A stretch of 64,000 nucleotides of DNA from Solirubrobacter phytolaccae (lineage in GTDB: Bacteria > Actinomycetota > Thermoleophilia > Solirubrobacterales > Solirubrobacteraceae): NCBI RefSeq assembly GCF_027587195.1, contig NZ_JAPDDP010000002.1, forward strand, positions 1 to 64,000, in the 5' to 3' direction. Of this stretch, positions 16,034-24,057 are shown piece after piece. Made by a program: the position numbers and the translations under genes. Under the pieces are notes generated by a model. It saw nothing but the letters and a program-made list of their open reading frames with translations. It was not told the origin of the DNA and searched no databases. Position 1 is the stretch's first letter. The number at the start of each line of letters is the position of its first letter.

Positions 16034-16825
16034 ACGAGCCCAAGCCGCGCACGCGCGCCGGCTACACGCCGGCCGACCTCGAGCTGGTCCGAGCCACCTG
16101 CCTGACCGTCGCGGTCACCCTCGGCGAGCCACGGCTGGACGACATCTGCATCGTCGGCGGCCTCGTCCCGAACTTGCTGATCGACCAGCGCCTCGGAGCC
16201 GAGACCGACACCGGCGCCGGCCACCCCGGGACGACGGACCTCGACCTCGGCCTGAAGATCGCCCTCCTCGACAACAAGGCGTACGCCGAGATCAGCGAGC
16301 GACTGCGTCGCGAGGGCTTCGGCCCCGCTCGAGGACGGACCAGCCGTCGCAAAGGTCCAGCCGCTCGAAGGCGACTTCGGCGCTTTTATGATCCCGGGGA
16401 TCGAGCTGACCGCCGACGAGCGAATCCCCGTGGAGCTCAGTGGACTGACGCTCAAGGGCGAACGCGCGAGGCGGACGGTGCCGGTGTGTGGTCCCGGCGC
16501 CTACACGGTGCTCAAGGCGCTCGCCTTCCACGATCGAGCTGAGCCCAAGGACGCGTTCGACCTCGTCTACGTCCTCCGCCGCTGGCCCGAAGGTAAAACG
16601 GACATCGCCCAGCGTTTGGCGCAGCACGCACAGCAGCACACTGACGTCGACAACCGCGCGATCGAAGCCCTGCGTACCGACTTCCGCGACACCGAGCATC
16701 TCGGCCCGATGCGCGCCGCTGAGTTCGAGACGCTGGACGAGCGATATCTCGACGAAGCCATCGCGGACGCGCACGGCCACGTCGACGACCTTCTGACCTC
16801 TTGCTCGAGGGCTGGCCTCTCGTAG
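16030..16825 (+). pseudogene. AbiEii/AbiGii-like nucleotidyltransferase toxin, frame interrupted
   Basis: The frame opens at GTG 16030, overlapping the antitoxin stop, and shows the nucleotidyltransferase core IVGGLVPNLLIDQ...GTTDLDLGLKI. Near the CCCC run at 16323-16326 the family sequence jumps to the next frame and continues GDFGAFMIPGIELT...GPGAYTVLKALAFHDR...KDAFDLVYVLRRW to the stop at 16825. Removing one C restores a single frame. The stretch that usually lies between these parts (with the third acidic strand, VDFL-like, and about 35 residues) is not visible, so a larger internal deletion is also possible. Unshifted translation would end at 16542 as about 170 residues. The toxin is probably inactive unless frameshifting occurs or the base is a sequencing error. 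Confidence 0.72.
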
Positions 16826-16831
16826 AACGAC

Positions 16832-16857
16832 GAAAGCCCCGCTTTCGCGAGGCTTTC
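16832..16857. terminator. Bidirectional hairpin between abiEii-like gene and tRNA-Arg
   Basis: An 11-bp stem (one G-U pair) with a GAAA tetraloop on the minus strand: GAAAGCCTCGC, GAAA, GCGGGGCTTTC. It lies 7 bp after the toxin stop and 8 bp beyond the tRNA-Arg 3' end, so it can end both convergent transcripts. The T-tract is weak. Confidence 0.75.
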
Positions 16858-16864
16858 AGTTCAG

Positions 16865-17503
<639 letters not shown>

Positions 17504-17522
17504 TCGAATCCTTTCGCTACGC

Positions 17523-17538
17523 TGCGTTTCGAAACGCA
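17523..17538. promoter_or_regulatory. TetR operator between cupin gene and tetR
   Basis: A perfect 16-bp palindrome, TGCGTTTCGAAACGCA, lies 19 bp from the cupin start and 23 bp from the TetR start. Its position between divergent genes and its perfect symmetry suit binding by the adjacent TetR protein. Confidence 0.8.
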
Positions 17539-17561
17539 AGGTATCGGAATGACCGAATAGC

Positions 17562-18143
17562 GTGCAAGTGGTGCCAGCCACACCAAAGCGGGGACGCCCG
17601 CTCGACCCGGAGGTCGACGCCGCGATCGTGGCGGCGGCGACGGCGATGTTCCTCGAGGGCGGGCTGCAGCGGATGACGGTGCCGGGCGTGGCCGCCGCGG
17701 CGGGCGTGGCCAAGACGACCGTGTACCGGCGCTACGCGACGCCGGCGCAGCTGGCGCTGGCGGCGATCGGTCGGCTGAACGCGGACGCCTCCGACCCGGA
17801 CACGGGCAGCGCCAGGACGGATCTGATCGCCACGCTGGAGGCGGTCCGGCAGCGGATCGACCCGACGGTCACGGCGACCGTGCTGGTGGAGGCGCAGACG
17901 CATCCGGAGATCCTCGAGCTCGCGCGCCGCCAGATGATCATCCCCGCGGTCGAGCGCTTCCGGCGCATCCTTCGCAAGGGGGTCGAGACCGGAGAGCTCA
18001 AACGAGGCTTGGACGCCGACCTCGCCGCCGACGCCGTCCTCGGCAGCTTCTTCATGCGCTTCTACGAGCGGGGAAGACCGGGCCCCGACTGGCCGCGACA
18101 GGTCGTGGACAGCCTCTACCCCGGCCTCACCGAACAGGGTTGA
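17562..18143 (+). CDS. TetR-family regulator
   Basis: 193 residues from GTG 17562. The N-terminal helix-turn-helix is plain: VDAAIVAAATAMFLEGGLQRMTVPGVAAAAGVAKTTVYRRYATPAQLA (residues about 18-65). The C-terminal domain resembles the TetR_C_16/AefR-like group (ARRQMIIPAVERFRRILRKGVETGEL...DAVLGSFFMRF). It is divergent from the cupin gene and separated by a perfect palindrome, which is its probable operator. The ligand is unknown; it may be the cupin substrate. The next gene begins 28 bp downstream but carries no obvious link. Confidence 0.88.
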   Translation: MQVVPATPKRGRPLDPEVDAAIVAAATAMFLEGGLQRMTVPGVAAAAGVAKTTVYRRYATPAQLALAAIGRLNADASDPDTGSARTDLIATLEAVRQRIDPTVTATVLVEAQTHPEILELARRQMIIPAVERFRRILRKGVETGELKRGLDADLAADAVLGSFFMRFYERGRPGPDWPRQVVDSLYPGLTEQG

Positions 18144-18171
18144 AGCGGGGGCGCCGGGGAACAAGGTCTGC

Positions 18172-18885
18172 ATGTTCCGATTGGCCGCCCCGCTGCTCGC
18201 GTTCGCGTCACTCTTGCTACCCGCCGCGTCCGCGCACGCCGACGCGATCTCCGTCGCTGTGGCACCGGACCCGGTGGTCGGCGTCGAGTTCCCGATCACC
18301 GCGACCTGGGCGTCCGCGTCGAACGGGTCACCGTTCGTCGGCGTCACCGTCAAGCCGACGGGCGCCGGCTGCGCTGCGAACTTCTACGCCGACTTCAAGT
18401 ACGGGACCGAGGGCGGAACGGGCGAGGACGCGATCTGGACGGAGATCACGGGTCCGACCGGCACCGAGACCGGCGGCCACCAAGTGGCTGCTCCCGGGTC
18501 GTACACGATCTGCGCCTACCTGCAGGACTCCGAGCGGAGCAAGACGCCGTACGCGCTCACCGGGCCGGTGCTGTTCAACGTCCGCGCGGCCGACGCCGCA
18601 CCCGTGCCCCCTCCGGCCCCGGACCCGTGCCCGCCCGCGCGGGTCGCGCTCGAGCAGGCGAACCAGGCCGCGACGCTCGCGCAGACCTATGTGACGCGCT
18701 TCCGCACCGCCGCCAAGCGGTACGAGCGGCTCGCCAAGCGCGCGGACGGGGTTAGACGAACGCGCCTGGAGCGCCAGGCGAAGCTCGCCAAGCAGCGCTA
18801 CCGGAAAGCCGTTCAGCTTCGTGCCAAGGCCCGGACCGCGCGCTCCCAGGCGCAGGCGCTGGTCGCGGCCAGCTGCCCCGCCTAG
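18172..18885 (+). CDS. Secreted protein with Ig-like domain and coiled-coil tail
   Basis: 237 residues. The signal peptide is MFRLAAPLLAFASLLLPAAS (cut near AHA/DA, residue 23). Residues about 25-140 form a beta-rich domain (ISVAVAPDPVVGVEFPITATW...GSYTICAYLQDS) with two cysteines, probably Ig-like. A Pro-rich linker (PVPPPAPDPCPP) leads into a Lys/Arg/Ala-rich helical tail (about 155-237) with heptad-like spacing, likely a coiled coil. No enzymatic motif is seen and I do not recognise the family. A strong bidirectional hairpin follows the stop codon. Confidence 0.75.
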   Translation: MFRLAAPLLAFASLLLPAASAHADAISVAVAPDPVVGVEFPITATWASASNGSPFVGVTVKPTGAGCAANFYADFKYGTEGGTGEDAIWTEITGPTGTETGGHQVAAPGSYTICAYLQDSERSKTPYALTGPVLFNVRAADAAPVPPPAPDPCPPARVALEQANQAATLAQTYVTRFRTAAKRYERLAKRADGVRRTRLERQAKLAKQRYRKAVQLRAKARTARSQAQALVAASCPA

Positions 18886-18892
18886 AAACAGA

Positions 18893-18917
18893 AACGCCCC
18901 GCACTGAGCGGGGCGTT
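18893..18917. terminator. Bidirectional terminator hairpin
   Basis: A perfect 10-bp stem AACGCCCCGC / GCGGGGCGTT with loop ACTGA. It lies 8 bp after the secreted-protein stop and 7 bp from the 3' end of the convergent tRNA-Ser. The flanking AA/TT pairs give a short T-tract in each direction. Confidence 0.85.
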
Positions 18918-18923
18918 GGCCGA

Positions 18924-19013
18924 CGGACAGGGCGGGATTCGAACCCGCGATGGAGCTATAAACCCCATACTCGCTTAGCAGGCGAGTGCCTTCAGCCACT
19001 CGGCCACCTGTCC
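18924..19013 (-). tRNA. tRNA-Ser (anticodon GCT)
   Basis: The minus strand gives a 90-nt class II tRNA: acceptor GGACAGG/CCTGTCC, anticodon stem ACTCGC/GCGAGT around loop CTGCTAA (anticodon GCT), a long variable arm and T-arm GCGGG-TTCGAAT-CCCGC. No encoded CCA. Confidence 0.97.
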
Positions 19014-19041
19014 CGGTCCGCGGAGTGTAGAGGGCCGAGCG

Positions 19042-20115
19042 TCAGCTCGCGCGATTGCGACGTCCGCGGGGCATCGCATCCAGTTCGTCAAGCGACATTC
19101 CGGCACCCGTCGCGACGCACGCCAGCGGGTCGTCCGCCACCCGGACGGGCATGCCCGTCTCGCGCGCCACGCGGTCGTCGAAGCCGCGCAGGAGCGAGCC
19201 TCCGCCGGCCAGCAGCACGCCTTCCGTGGTGATGTCCGCCGCCAGCTCGGGCGGCGTCTCCTCCAGGGTCGCGTGGATCGCGGCCATGATGTCAGCGAGC
19301 GGCGAGGCGATCGCTTGGCGGACCTCCTCCGACGTGAGCACGATCTCGCGCGGGAGGCCGGACGCAAGATCGCGCCCACGGATCGACGTCTTGATCTCCT
19401 CGCGAAGCGGAATGGCGCTGCCGGCAGCCAGCTTGATCGCCTCGGCGGACTGCGAGCCGATCGCCATCCGGTGCTCGAGGCGGATGTGGTTGGTGATCGC
19501 GTCGTCGAGGTCGTAGCCGCCGACCCGCAGCGACTTCGCGACCACGAGGCCGCCGAGCGAGATGATCGCGACCTCGCTCGTTCCACCGCCGATGTCGACG
19601 ACCATCCGGCCCTTGGGCTCGGCGATGTCCACGCCCGCGCCGATCGCCGCGGCGAGGGACTCCTCGATCAGGTGGACCTCACGCGCACCGGACGACAGCG
19701 ACGCCTCTTCGACCGCGCGCCGCTCGACCTCCGTGATGCCCGACGGCGCGCAGATGACCATGCGCGGGCGGGCGAAGCGCGAATGCAAGACCTTTCCCAC
19801 GAACTGGCGGAGCATCGCCTCCGTGACCTCGAAGTCGGCGATCACCCCGTGACGCAGCGGACGGTCGGCCGAGATGGTCGCGGGCGTGCGTCCGATCATC
19901 CGCTGGGCGTCCGCGCCGACCGCGTGCACCTCGCCGGTGCGCTGGTCGATCGCGACCACGGATGGCTCTGACAGGACGATTCCGCGCCCACGCACGTACA
20001 CGACCGTGTTGGCCGTGCCGAGGTCGATCGCGACGTCACCACCGGACCGCAGCCGGCCCACGTGACGCCGACGACCGGTGCCGAACAGTCCGTTCAAGGG
20101 CATCTGGGCGCTCAC
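19042..20115 (-). CDS. mreB: MreB/Mbl-type bacterial actin
   Basis: 357 residues from GTG 20115 (ATG 20103 is possible). Actin-fold nucleotide motifs are clear: phosphate 1 VAIDLGTANT (about residue 29), phosphate 2 MVVDIGGGTSEVAII (about 167-181) and the adenosine motif VLLAGGGSLLRG (about 303). Length fits MreB (about 340-350). It polymerises under the membrane and guides sidewall peptidoglycan synthesis. No mreC, mreD, PBP2 or rodA is next to it, so this is a lone copy; whether another mreB sits in a full cluster elsewhere cannot be told. The N-terminus (MPLNGLFGTGRRRHVGRLRSGG) is longer and more basic than usual. Confidence 0.93.
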   Translation of the reverse strand: MSAQMPLNGLFGTGRRRHVGRLRSGGDVAIDLGTANTVVYVRGRGIVLSEPSVVAIDQRTGEVHAVGADAQRMIGRTPATISADRPLRHGVIADFEVTEAMLRQFVGKVLHSRFARPRMVICAPSGITEVERRAVEEASLSSGAREVHLIEESLAAAIGAGVDIAEPKGRMVVDIGGGTSEVAIISLGGLVVAKSLRVGGYDLDDAITNHIRLEHRMAIGSQSAEAIKLAAGSAIPLREEIKTSIRGRDLASGLPREIVLTSEEVRQAIASPLADIMAAIHATLEETPPELAADITTEGVLLAGGGSLLRGFDDRVARETGMPVRVADDPLACVATGAGMSLDELDAMPRGRRNRAS

Positions 20116-20171
20116 TCAAGCAGACGGAGCGGCGATGCCCTCCGAAAGTTGGGCGTACGCTAGAGGGGTTC

Positions 20172-20258
20172 GGAGGGGTGGCAGAGTGGTCGATCGCGCT
20201 GGTCTTGAAAACCAGAGTCCGTGAAAGCGGACCGTGGGTTCGAATCCCACCCCCTCCG
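20172..20258 (+). tRNA. tRNA-Ser (anticodon TGA)
   Basis: An 87-nt class II tRNA: acceptor GGAGGGG/CCCCTCC, anticodon stem CTGGT/ACCAG with loop CTTGAAA (anticodon TGA), variable arm GTCCGTGAAAGCGGAC and T-arm GTGGG-TTCGAAT-CCCAC. CCA is not encoded. It lies 56 bp from the mreB start. Confidence 0.97.
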
Positions 20259-20338
20259 CTCAGCGCCTTGACGAGATCTGTATGCCGGCGGGCGCGATCG
20301 TCACGTGGCCTTTGCGCGCGCGTCCCAGAGTGAGACGT

Positions 20339-20890
20339 ATGAACACGATCTCGCTCCTCGACATCACCCTGCGGCTCGCGTTGGTGGTGGTCCTGTGCGG
20401 CGCGATCGGCCTTGAGCGTGAGACGCGCGACCAGCCCGCCGGGGTGCGTACGCACGTGCTCGTGGGCATGGGCGCGGCGGTCTTCACGCTGATCTCGGCC
20501 TACGGCTTCTCCGACTTCGCGCAGCCCGGCGCGCCGATCGACCCGACGCGGATCGCCGCGCAGGTGGTGACCGGCGTCGGCTTTCTCGGGGCCGGCGCGA
20601 TCATCCACCAGGGCATGGCCGTGCGAGGGCTCACGACCGCAGCCGCAGTGTGGATCTCGGCCGCGATCGGCATGGCCGCCGGCATCGGCTTCTACTCGCT
20701 CGCACTCGCGGGCACCGCGCTCGTCCTGGTCGCGCTGATCATCTTTCGCCACATCCGCACGTGGCTGCTGCGCCACGCCCGGTCGGTCCGGCCGCTGTCT
20801 GAATCGCGAGCCCAGCCGGCGAAGAAGTTGGCATCCGTCGATCGAACAGACTTCCTCCTCCAATCGGAGGACCAGCGGTCTCGGGCATGA
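20339..20890 (+). CDS. MgtC/SapB-family membrane protein
   Basis: 183 residues from ATG 20339. The family signature is visible: LRLALVVVLCGAIGLERETRDQPAGVRTHVLVGMGAAVFTLIS, then RIAAQVVTGVGFLGAGAIIHQG and GLTTAAAVWISAAIGMAAGIGFY. Four to five membrane segments fill residues 8-140, and the C-terminal tail is short, basic and lacks the ACT-like domain of the virulence-type MgtC. Family roles include Mg2+-limitation adaptation and ATP-synthase modulation; the role here is not known. No Mg2+-sensing leader is seen in the 80 bp after the tRNA. Confidence 0.88.
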   Translation: MNTISLLDITLRLALVVVLCGAIGLERETRDQPAGVRTHVLVGMGAAVFTLISAYGFSDFAQPGAPIDPTRIAAQVVTGVGFLGAGAIIHQGMAVRGLTTAAAVWISAAIGMAAGIGFYSLALAGTALVLVALIIFRHIRTWLLRHARSVRPLSESRAQPAKKLASVDRTDFLLQSEDQRSRA

Positions 20891-20980
20891 CGTCCGCCCT
20901 CGAAGGTGGCACCGCCGCGGTCGACAGCCCGGAGTAGGAACGCTCACCAAAGGAGGTGGGTGCTGGGAAAAGGAAACCTC

Positions 20981-22978
20981 TTGCTCAATCGAATCGCCGT
21001 GCCGCGCGCCGTGCGCCGCTTGGCCCTACCGATGATCGCCGCGCTCGCCGTCGCTCCCGCGACCGCGCACGCCACGATCCCCACCAACCTCGCCACGGGC
21101 GGTGTGACCGCTTCGGGCAGCGCGCTGACGATCGGCGTGTCCGGTGCTTCCGGCACCGACGGCGCCATCCAAGCCGGCTTCACGAACGCCAGCGAGCCGC
21201 TGTTCTGGGGTGTCGACACGACCTCCATGAACGACCAGACGGCCGCGTACTTCTCGCTGAACACGCCGAGCGGCCTGTACTCGCCGCAGCCGTACACGAT
21301 GGACAACCAGCCGTTCACGCAGCTGTCGGCGCCGGTGAAGACCGGCACGGGCACGGCGGGCGACCCGTTCGTGATCACGAGCCGGTTCCGCGCGACGGCG
21401 GACCTCGACATCACGCAGACCGTCACGCACGTGAGCGGCACGACACGCCTGACCGCCGCGTGGGCGATCCACAACTCCGCCGGCTCCTCGGTGAACATGC
21501 AGGTGTTCGAAGGTGCCGACCTGTACGTGAACGGCAACGACAACGGCACGGGCACGAGCTCCGGCTCACAGCCGAACCGGATGATCGGCAGCGTCGCGTC
21601 CGACGGCTCGGTCGCGTACTTGGTCGAGCAGGCCTCCAAGCCGTGGTCGCACTTCTACAGCGGCATGAACTCGCAGTTCTACGAGACGTCCAGCGACTCG
21701 TCGTACGGCTACCTCTCCGACACCATCGACCCGACCCTGCAGGACTCGGGCATGGCCGTCGAATGGGACGACACGCTTGCCGCGGGCGCGACGAAGACGT
21801 ACACGGTCCAGTGGTACTTCACCGCTCCCCCCGCCCCGGCGGCCCCGGTCATCACGAGCGGCGCGCCCGCCGAGGGCACCACGGTGCAGGCCCGCACCGC
21901 GACCCCGGCCTTCACCTACGCGCCCGGCAACGCCAACCTCTCGGTCGCATACGAGTGCCAGCTCGACAGCGGCGCGTGGAGCGCGTGCAACAACTCGCGC
22001 AGCCTCACCGGCCTCGCCGACGGCTCGCACACGTTCAGCGTGCGCGCCCTCAACTCCGCCGGCGTCGCCGGCCCGGCCACGACCCGCACCTGGACCGTCG
22101 ACGGCACCGCTCCGGGCGCGCCGACGATCGGCAGCAAGCCGGCCGTCAGCACGAGCGCCAACACCGCCAACTTCACCTTCACGGGTGAGGCCGGCGCGAC
22201 GTTCCGCTGCTCGTTCGACGGTTCCCCTTTCACCACGTGCAGCAGCCCGATCAACCTCGCCGGCCTCACCGACGGCAGCCACACGTTCGCCGTCAAGCAG
22301 ACGGACGCCGCCGGCAACGCGGGCACGCTGGCCGACAGCTACACCTGGGTGATCGACAGCGCCGTCCCGGCCGCGCCGGGCAACGTCTCCACGCCCGCCG
22401 ACTCCGAGTCGACGAACGCCACGGTGACCTTCACGCCCGCCAACGGCACGACCGCCGAGTGCTCGCTCGACAACGGCACCTGGACCGCCTGCTCGAGCCC
22501 CGTCAACGTGACCGGCCTCGCCGTCGGCGCGCACAGCCTCAAGATCCGCCAGATCAGCGGCACCGGCGTCGTCGGCACCGTTGCGACCACCAGCTGGACC
22601 GTCAAGGCGCCGCCCGCGCCGCCGACCACCGGCACGGGTGGCGAGGACACGCCGGCGACCCCGCCGACCCCCACCGATGACGCCCCGGTCGTCGACGACA
22701 CGCCGCCGGCCAAGCCGACCTGGTGCATCAGCCGCCGCACGATCGACATCACGTTCAAGGTCCCGGCCCGCATCAAGGCCACCGCGATCGAGGTGCTCGT
22801 CGAGGGCAAGCGCGTCAACCGCCTCAAGAAGACGGCCCGCGCCGCGAAGATCAGCCTCGTGGGCATGAAGGGCCCGGGCACGGTCAAGGTCAAGATCAAC
22901 GCCGTCGTCGGGAAGAAGACGGTGCTGCTCGACACCCGCACCTACAAGACCTGCACGCCCGCGGGGGGCGACGACTAG
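20981..22978 (+). CDS. Large secreted protein with three Ig-like repeats
   Basis: About 665 residues. I favour TTG 20981, since it gives a clean signal peptide (basic VRR, then LALPMIAALAVAPATAHA) and has AAGGAA 6 bp upstream; GTG 20960 after AAAGGAGG is the alternative. Residues about 32-280 form a beta-rich domain with many Thr/Ser/Asn. Then come three repeats of roughly 90 residues, each with the pattern YECQLDSGAWSACNNS...LTGLADGSHTFSVRALN and a Cys pair, similar to bacterial Ig-like surface repeats. A Thr/Pro linker (about 575-605) leads to a Lys-rich C-terminal beta domain with two Cys. Probably secreted or wall-bound; no catalytic motif. A GC-rich hairpin follows. Confidence 0.82.
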   Translation: MLNRIAVPRAVRRLALPMIAALAVAPATAHATIPTNLATGGVTASGSALTIGVSGASGTDGAIQAGFTNASEPLFWGVDTTSMNDQTAAYFSLNTPSGLYSPQPYTMDNQPFTQLSAPVKTGTGTAGDPFVITSRFRATADLDITQTVTHVSGTTRLTAAWAIHNSAGSSVNMQVFEGADLYVNGNDNGTGTSSGSQPNRMIGSVASDGSVAYLVEQASKPWSHFYSGMNSQFYETSSDSSYGYLSDTIDPTLQDSGMAVEWDDTLAAGATKTYTVQWYFTAPPAPAAPVITSGAPAEGTTVQARTATPAFTYAPGNANLSVAYECQLDSGAWSACNNSRSLTGLADGSHTFSVRALNSAGVAGPATTRTWTVDGTAPGAPTIGSKPAVSTSANTANFTFTGEAGATFRCSFDGSPFTTCSSPINLAGLTDGSHTFAVKQTDAAGNAGTLADSYTWVIDSAVPAAPGNVSTPADSESTNATVTFTPANGTTAECSLDNGTWTACSSPVNVTGLAVGAHSLKIRQISGTGVVGTVATTSWTVKAPPAPPTTGTGGEDTPATPPTPTDDAPVVDDTPPAKPTWCISRRTIDITFKVPARIKATAIEVLVEGKRVNRLKKTARAAKISLVGMKGPGTVKVKINAVVGKKTVLLDTRTYKTCTPAGGDD

Positions 22979-22997
22979 GCACACGCGCAGCCCGGCG

Positions 22998-23020
22998 GGC
23001 GCCCCCCGCGGGGGGGCGCC
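22998..23020 (+). terminator. GC hairpin after the Ig-like protein gene
   Basis: A perfect 10-bp stem GGCGCCCCCC / GGGGGGCGCC with a 3-nt loop (GCG), 20 bp after the stop codon. No T-run follows, so it may be Rho-dependent or a roadblock structure. Confidence 0.6.
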
Positions 23021-23052
23021 GGTGGTGCGGGAGCGGCGCGGCGGTGCGCGCG

Positions 23053-23063
23053 CCCCCCCCCCC
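23053..23063 (+). repeat. Homopolymeric tract of 11 cytosines
   Basis: Eleven consecutive C lie 16 bp before the likely start of the next small gene, in a region that also has CCCC and CCCCC runs. Such tracts slip during replication and are error-prone in sequencing. Confidence 0.9.
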
Positions 23064-23079
23064 GAACCCCCGCCCCCTC

Positions 23080-23457
23080 GTGGCCGAGCTCGCCGGCCAT
23101 GCGGTCGTGTCCGACGCGTCGGCGGAGACCGACGAGGACGGCGCCGTGTCCGCGACCGTGCAGCTCATGGGCGGCGCCACGCTGTGGCTGCACGTCGGCG
23201 ACGGCTGGAACCGGACGCTGCTGACCACGCCCTCGCGCCGCGCGTACGAGTGGCCGTGGCGATCCGACGAGACGCCCGGCCAGCTTCGCGCGCTGCTCAC
23301 GGGCAACGCGATCGAGCGCGTGCGCGGCCTCGGCCCGCTGCGCGTCGCGGGCACGCTGGTGATCGACGGCCGACCCGTCGCGCACACGGGCTGGCCGCGC
23401 CTGCTCACCGCGAGCCTGCCGACACGCGAACGCCCCGTCTTAGTCGTGCAGGTGTAG
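23080..23457 (+). CDS. Hypothetical protein of about 125 residues
   Basis: The frame runs from GTG 23080 (a GTG at 23044, upstream of the C11 tract, is also in frame) to TAG 23457. The sequence (VAELAGHAVVSDASAETDEDGAVSATVQL...LWLHVGDGWNRTLLTTPSRRAYEWPWRSDE...VIDGRPVAHTGWPRLL) is non-repetitive, with protein-like composition, and reads as a small beta-rich domain. I do not recognise the family. No signal peptide is evident. Its end overlaps the convergent XRE-cupin gene by 18 bp. If the C11 tract lies within the true 5' coding region, the frame could vary with tract length. Confidence 0.5.
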   Translation: MAELAGHAVVSDASAETDEDGAVSATVQLMGGATLWLHVGDGWNRTLLTTPSRRAYEWPWRSDETPGQLRALLTGNAIERVRGLGPLRVAGTLVIDGRPVAHTGWPRLLTASLPTRERPVLVVQV

Positions 23458-24009
23458 CCGCTGGCCCTGCGGGCCGAAGATGCCGATCAGCTCGACCGGC
23501 CCGTCCACCGCGCCGAACCAGTGCGGCGTCCAGGTGGAGAACTCCACGGCCTCCCCCGGCTCGATCACGAGGTCCTTCTCGCCGAGGATCAGCCGGAGCC
23601 GGCCGCTCAGCACGTAGATCCAGTCGTGCCCCTCGTGCACGGGCAGCTCGTCCGGCGGGTCCTCGCTCCCCGCCGGCACGAGCAGCTTCCAGGCCTGCAG
23701 CCCGCCCGCCGCGCCGCGGTTCGTGAGCGGCCAGGCCGTCATCCGGCCCATCTTCACCGGCTTGGCCCGCACACGCGGATCGGGCGCGGGAGCGGCGCCG
23801 ACCAGCTCGTCGGCGGACACGCCCAGCGCGGCCGCCAGCGCCGGCAGGTGGTCCAGCGCGAGCCGCCGCTTGCCCGCCTCCAGCCGACTCAACGTCGAGA
23901 TGTCGATGTGGGCGCGCTCCGCGACCTGCGCCAGCGTCAGCCCGCGCTCGGCGCGCAGCTCACGCAGCCGCCGCCGGACCCGCGCGTCCACCGCCTCGTT
24001 TGCCGTCAT
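23440..24009 (-). CDS. XRE-family regulator with C-terminal cupin domain
   Basis: 189 residues from ATG 24009. Residues about 9-65 form an XRE helix-turn-helix (RRRLRELRAERGLTLAQVAERAHIDISTLSRLEAGKRR). Residues about 105-185 form a cupin (DELPVHEGHDWIYVLSGRLRLILGEKDLVIEPGEAVEFSTWTPHWFGAV) with metal-type histidines. This is a one-component regulator that senses a small molecule through the cupin. It is divergent from a thioredoxin-reductase-like flavoprotein gene with 48 bp between start codons, which is its likely target. The ligand is unknown. Confidence 0.9.
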   Translation of the reverse strand: MTANEAVDARVRRRLRELRAERGLTLAQVAERAHIDISTLSRLEAGKRRLALDHLPALAAALGVSADELVGAAPAPDPRVRAKPVKMGRMTAWPLTNRGAAGGLQAWKLLVPAGSEDPPDELPVHEGHDWIYVLSGRLRLILGEKDLVIEPGEAVEFSTWTPHWFGAVDGPVELIGIFGPQGQRLHLHD

Positions 24010-24057
24010 GGCAAAACATCTTGACGCATCACGCAACCCGCTTCATTCTCGAAAGCA

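Noticed and set aside
16292-16780. Minus-strand frame opposite the AbiEii-like gene
   Set aside because: It spans the broken toxin gene but shows no family motif, and the plus-strand reading clearly carries nucleotidyltransferase sequence on both sides of the break.
20234-20338. Upstream extension of the MgtC gene into tRNA-Ser
   Set aside because: The frame is open back to 20234 but the extension would be encoded by the tRNA T-arm. The family begins at the MNTISLLD start (20339).
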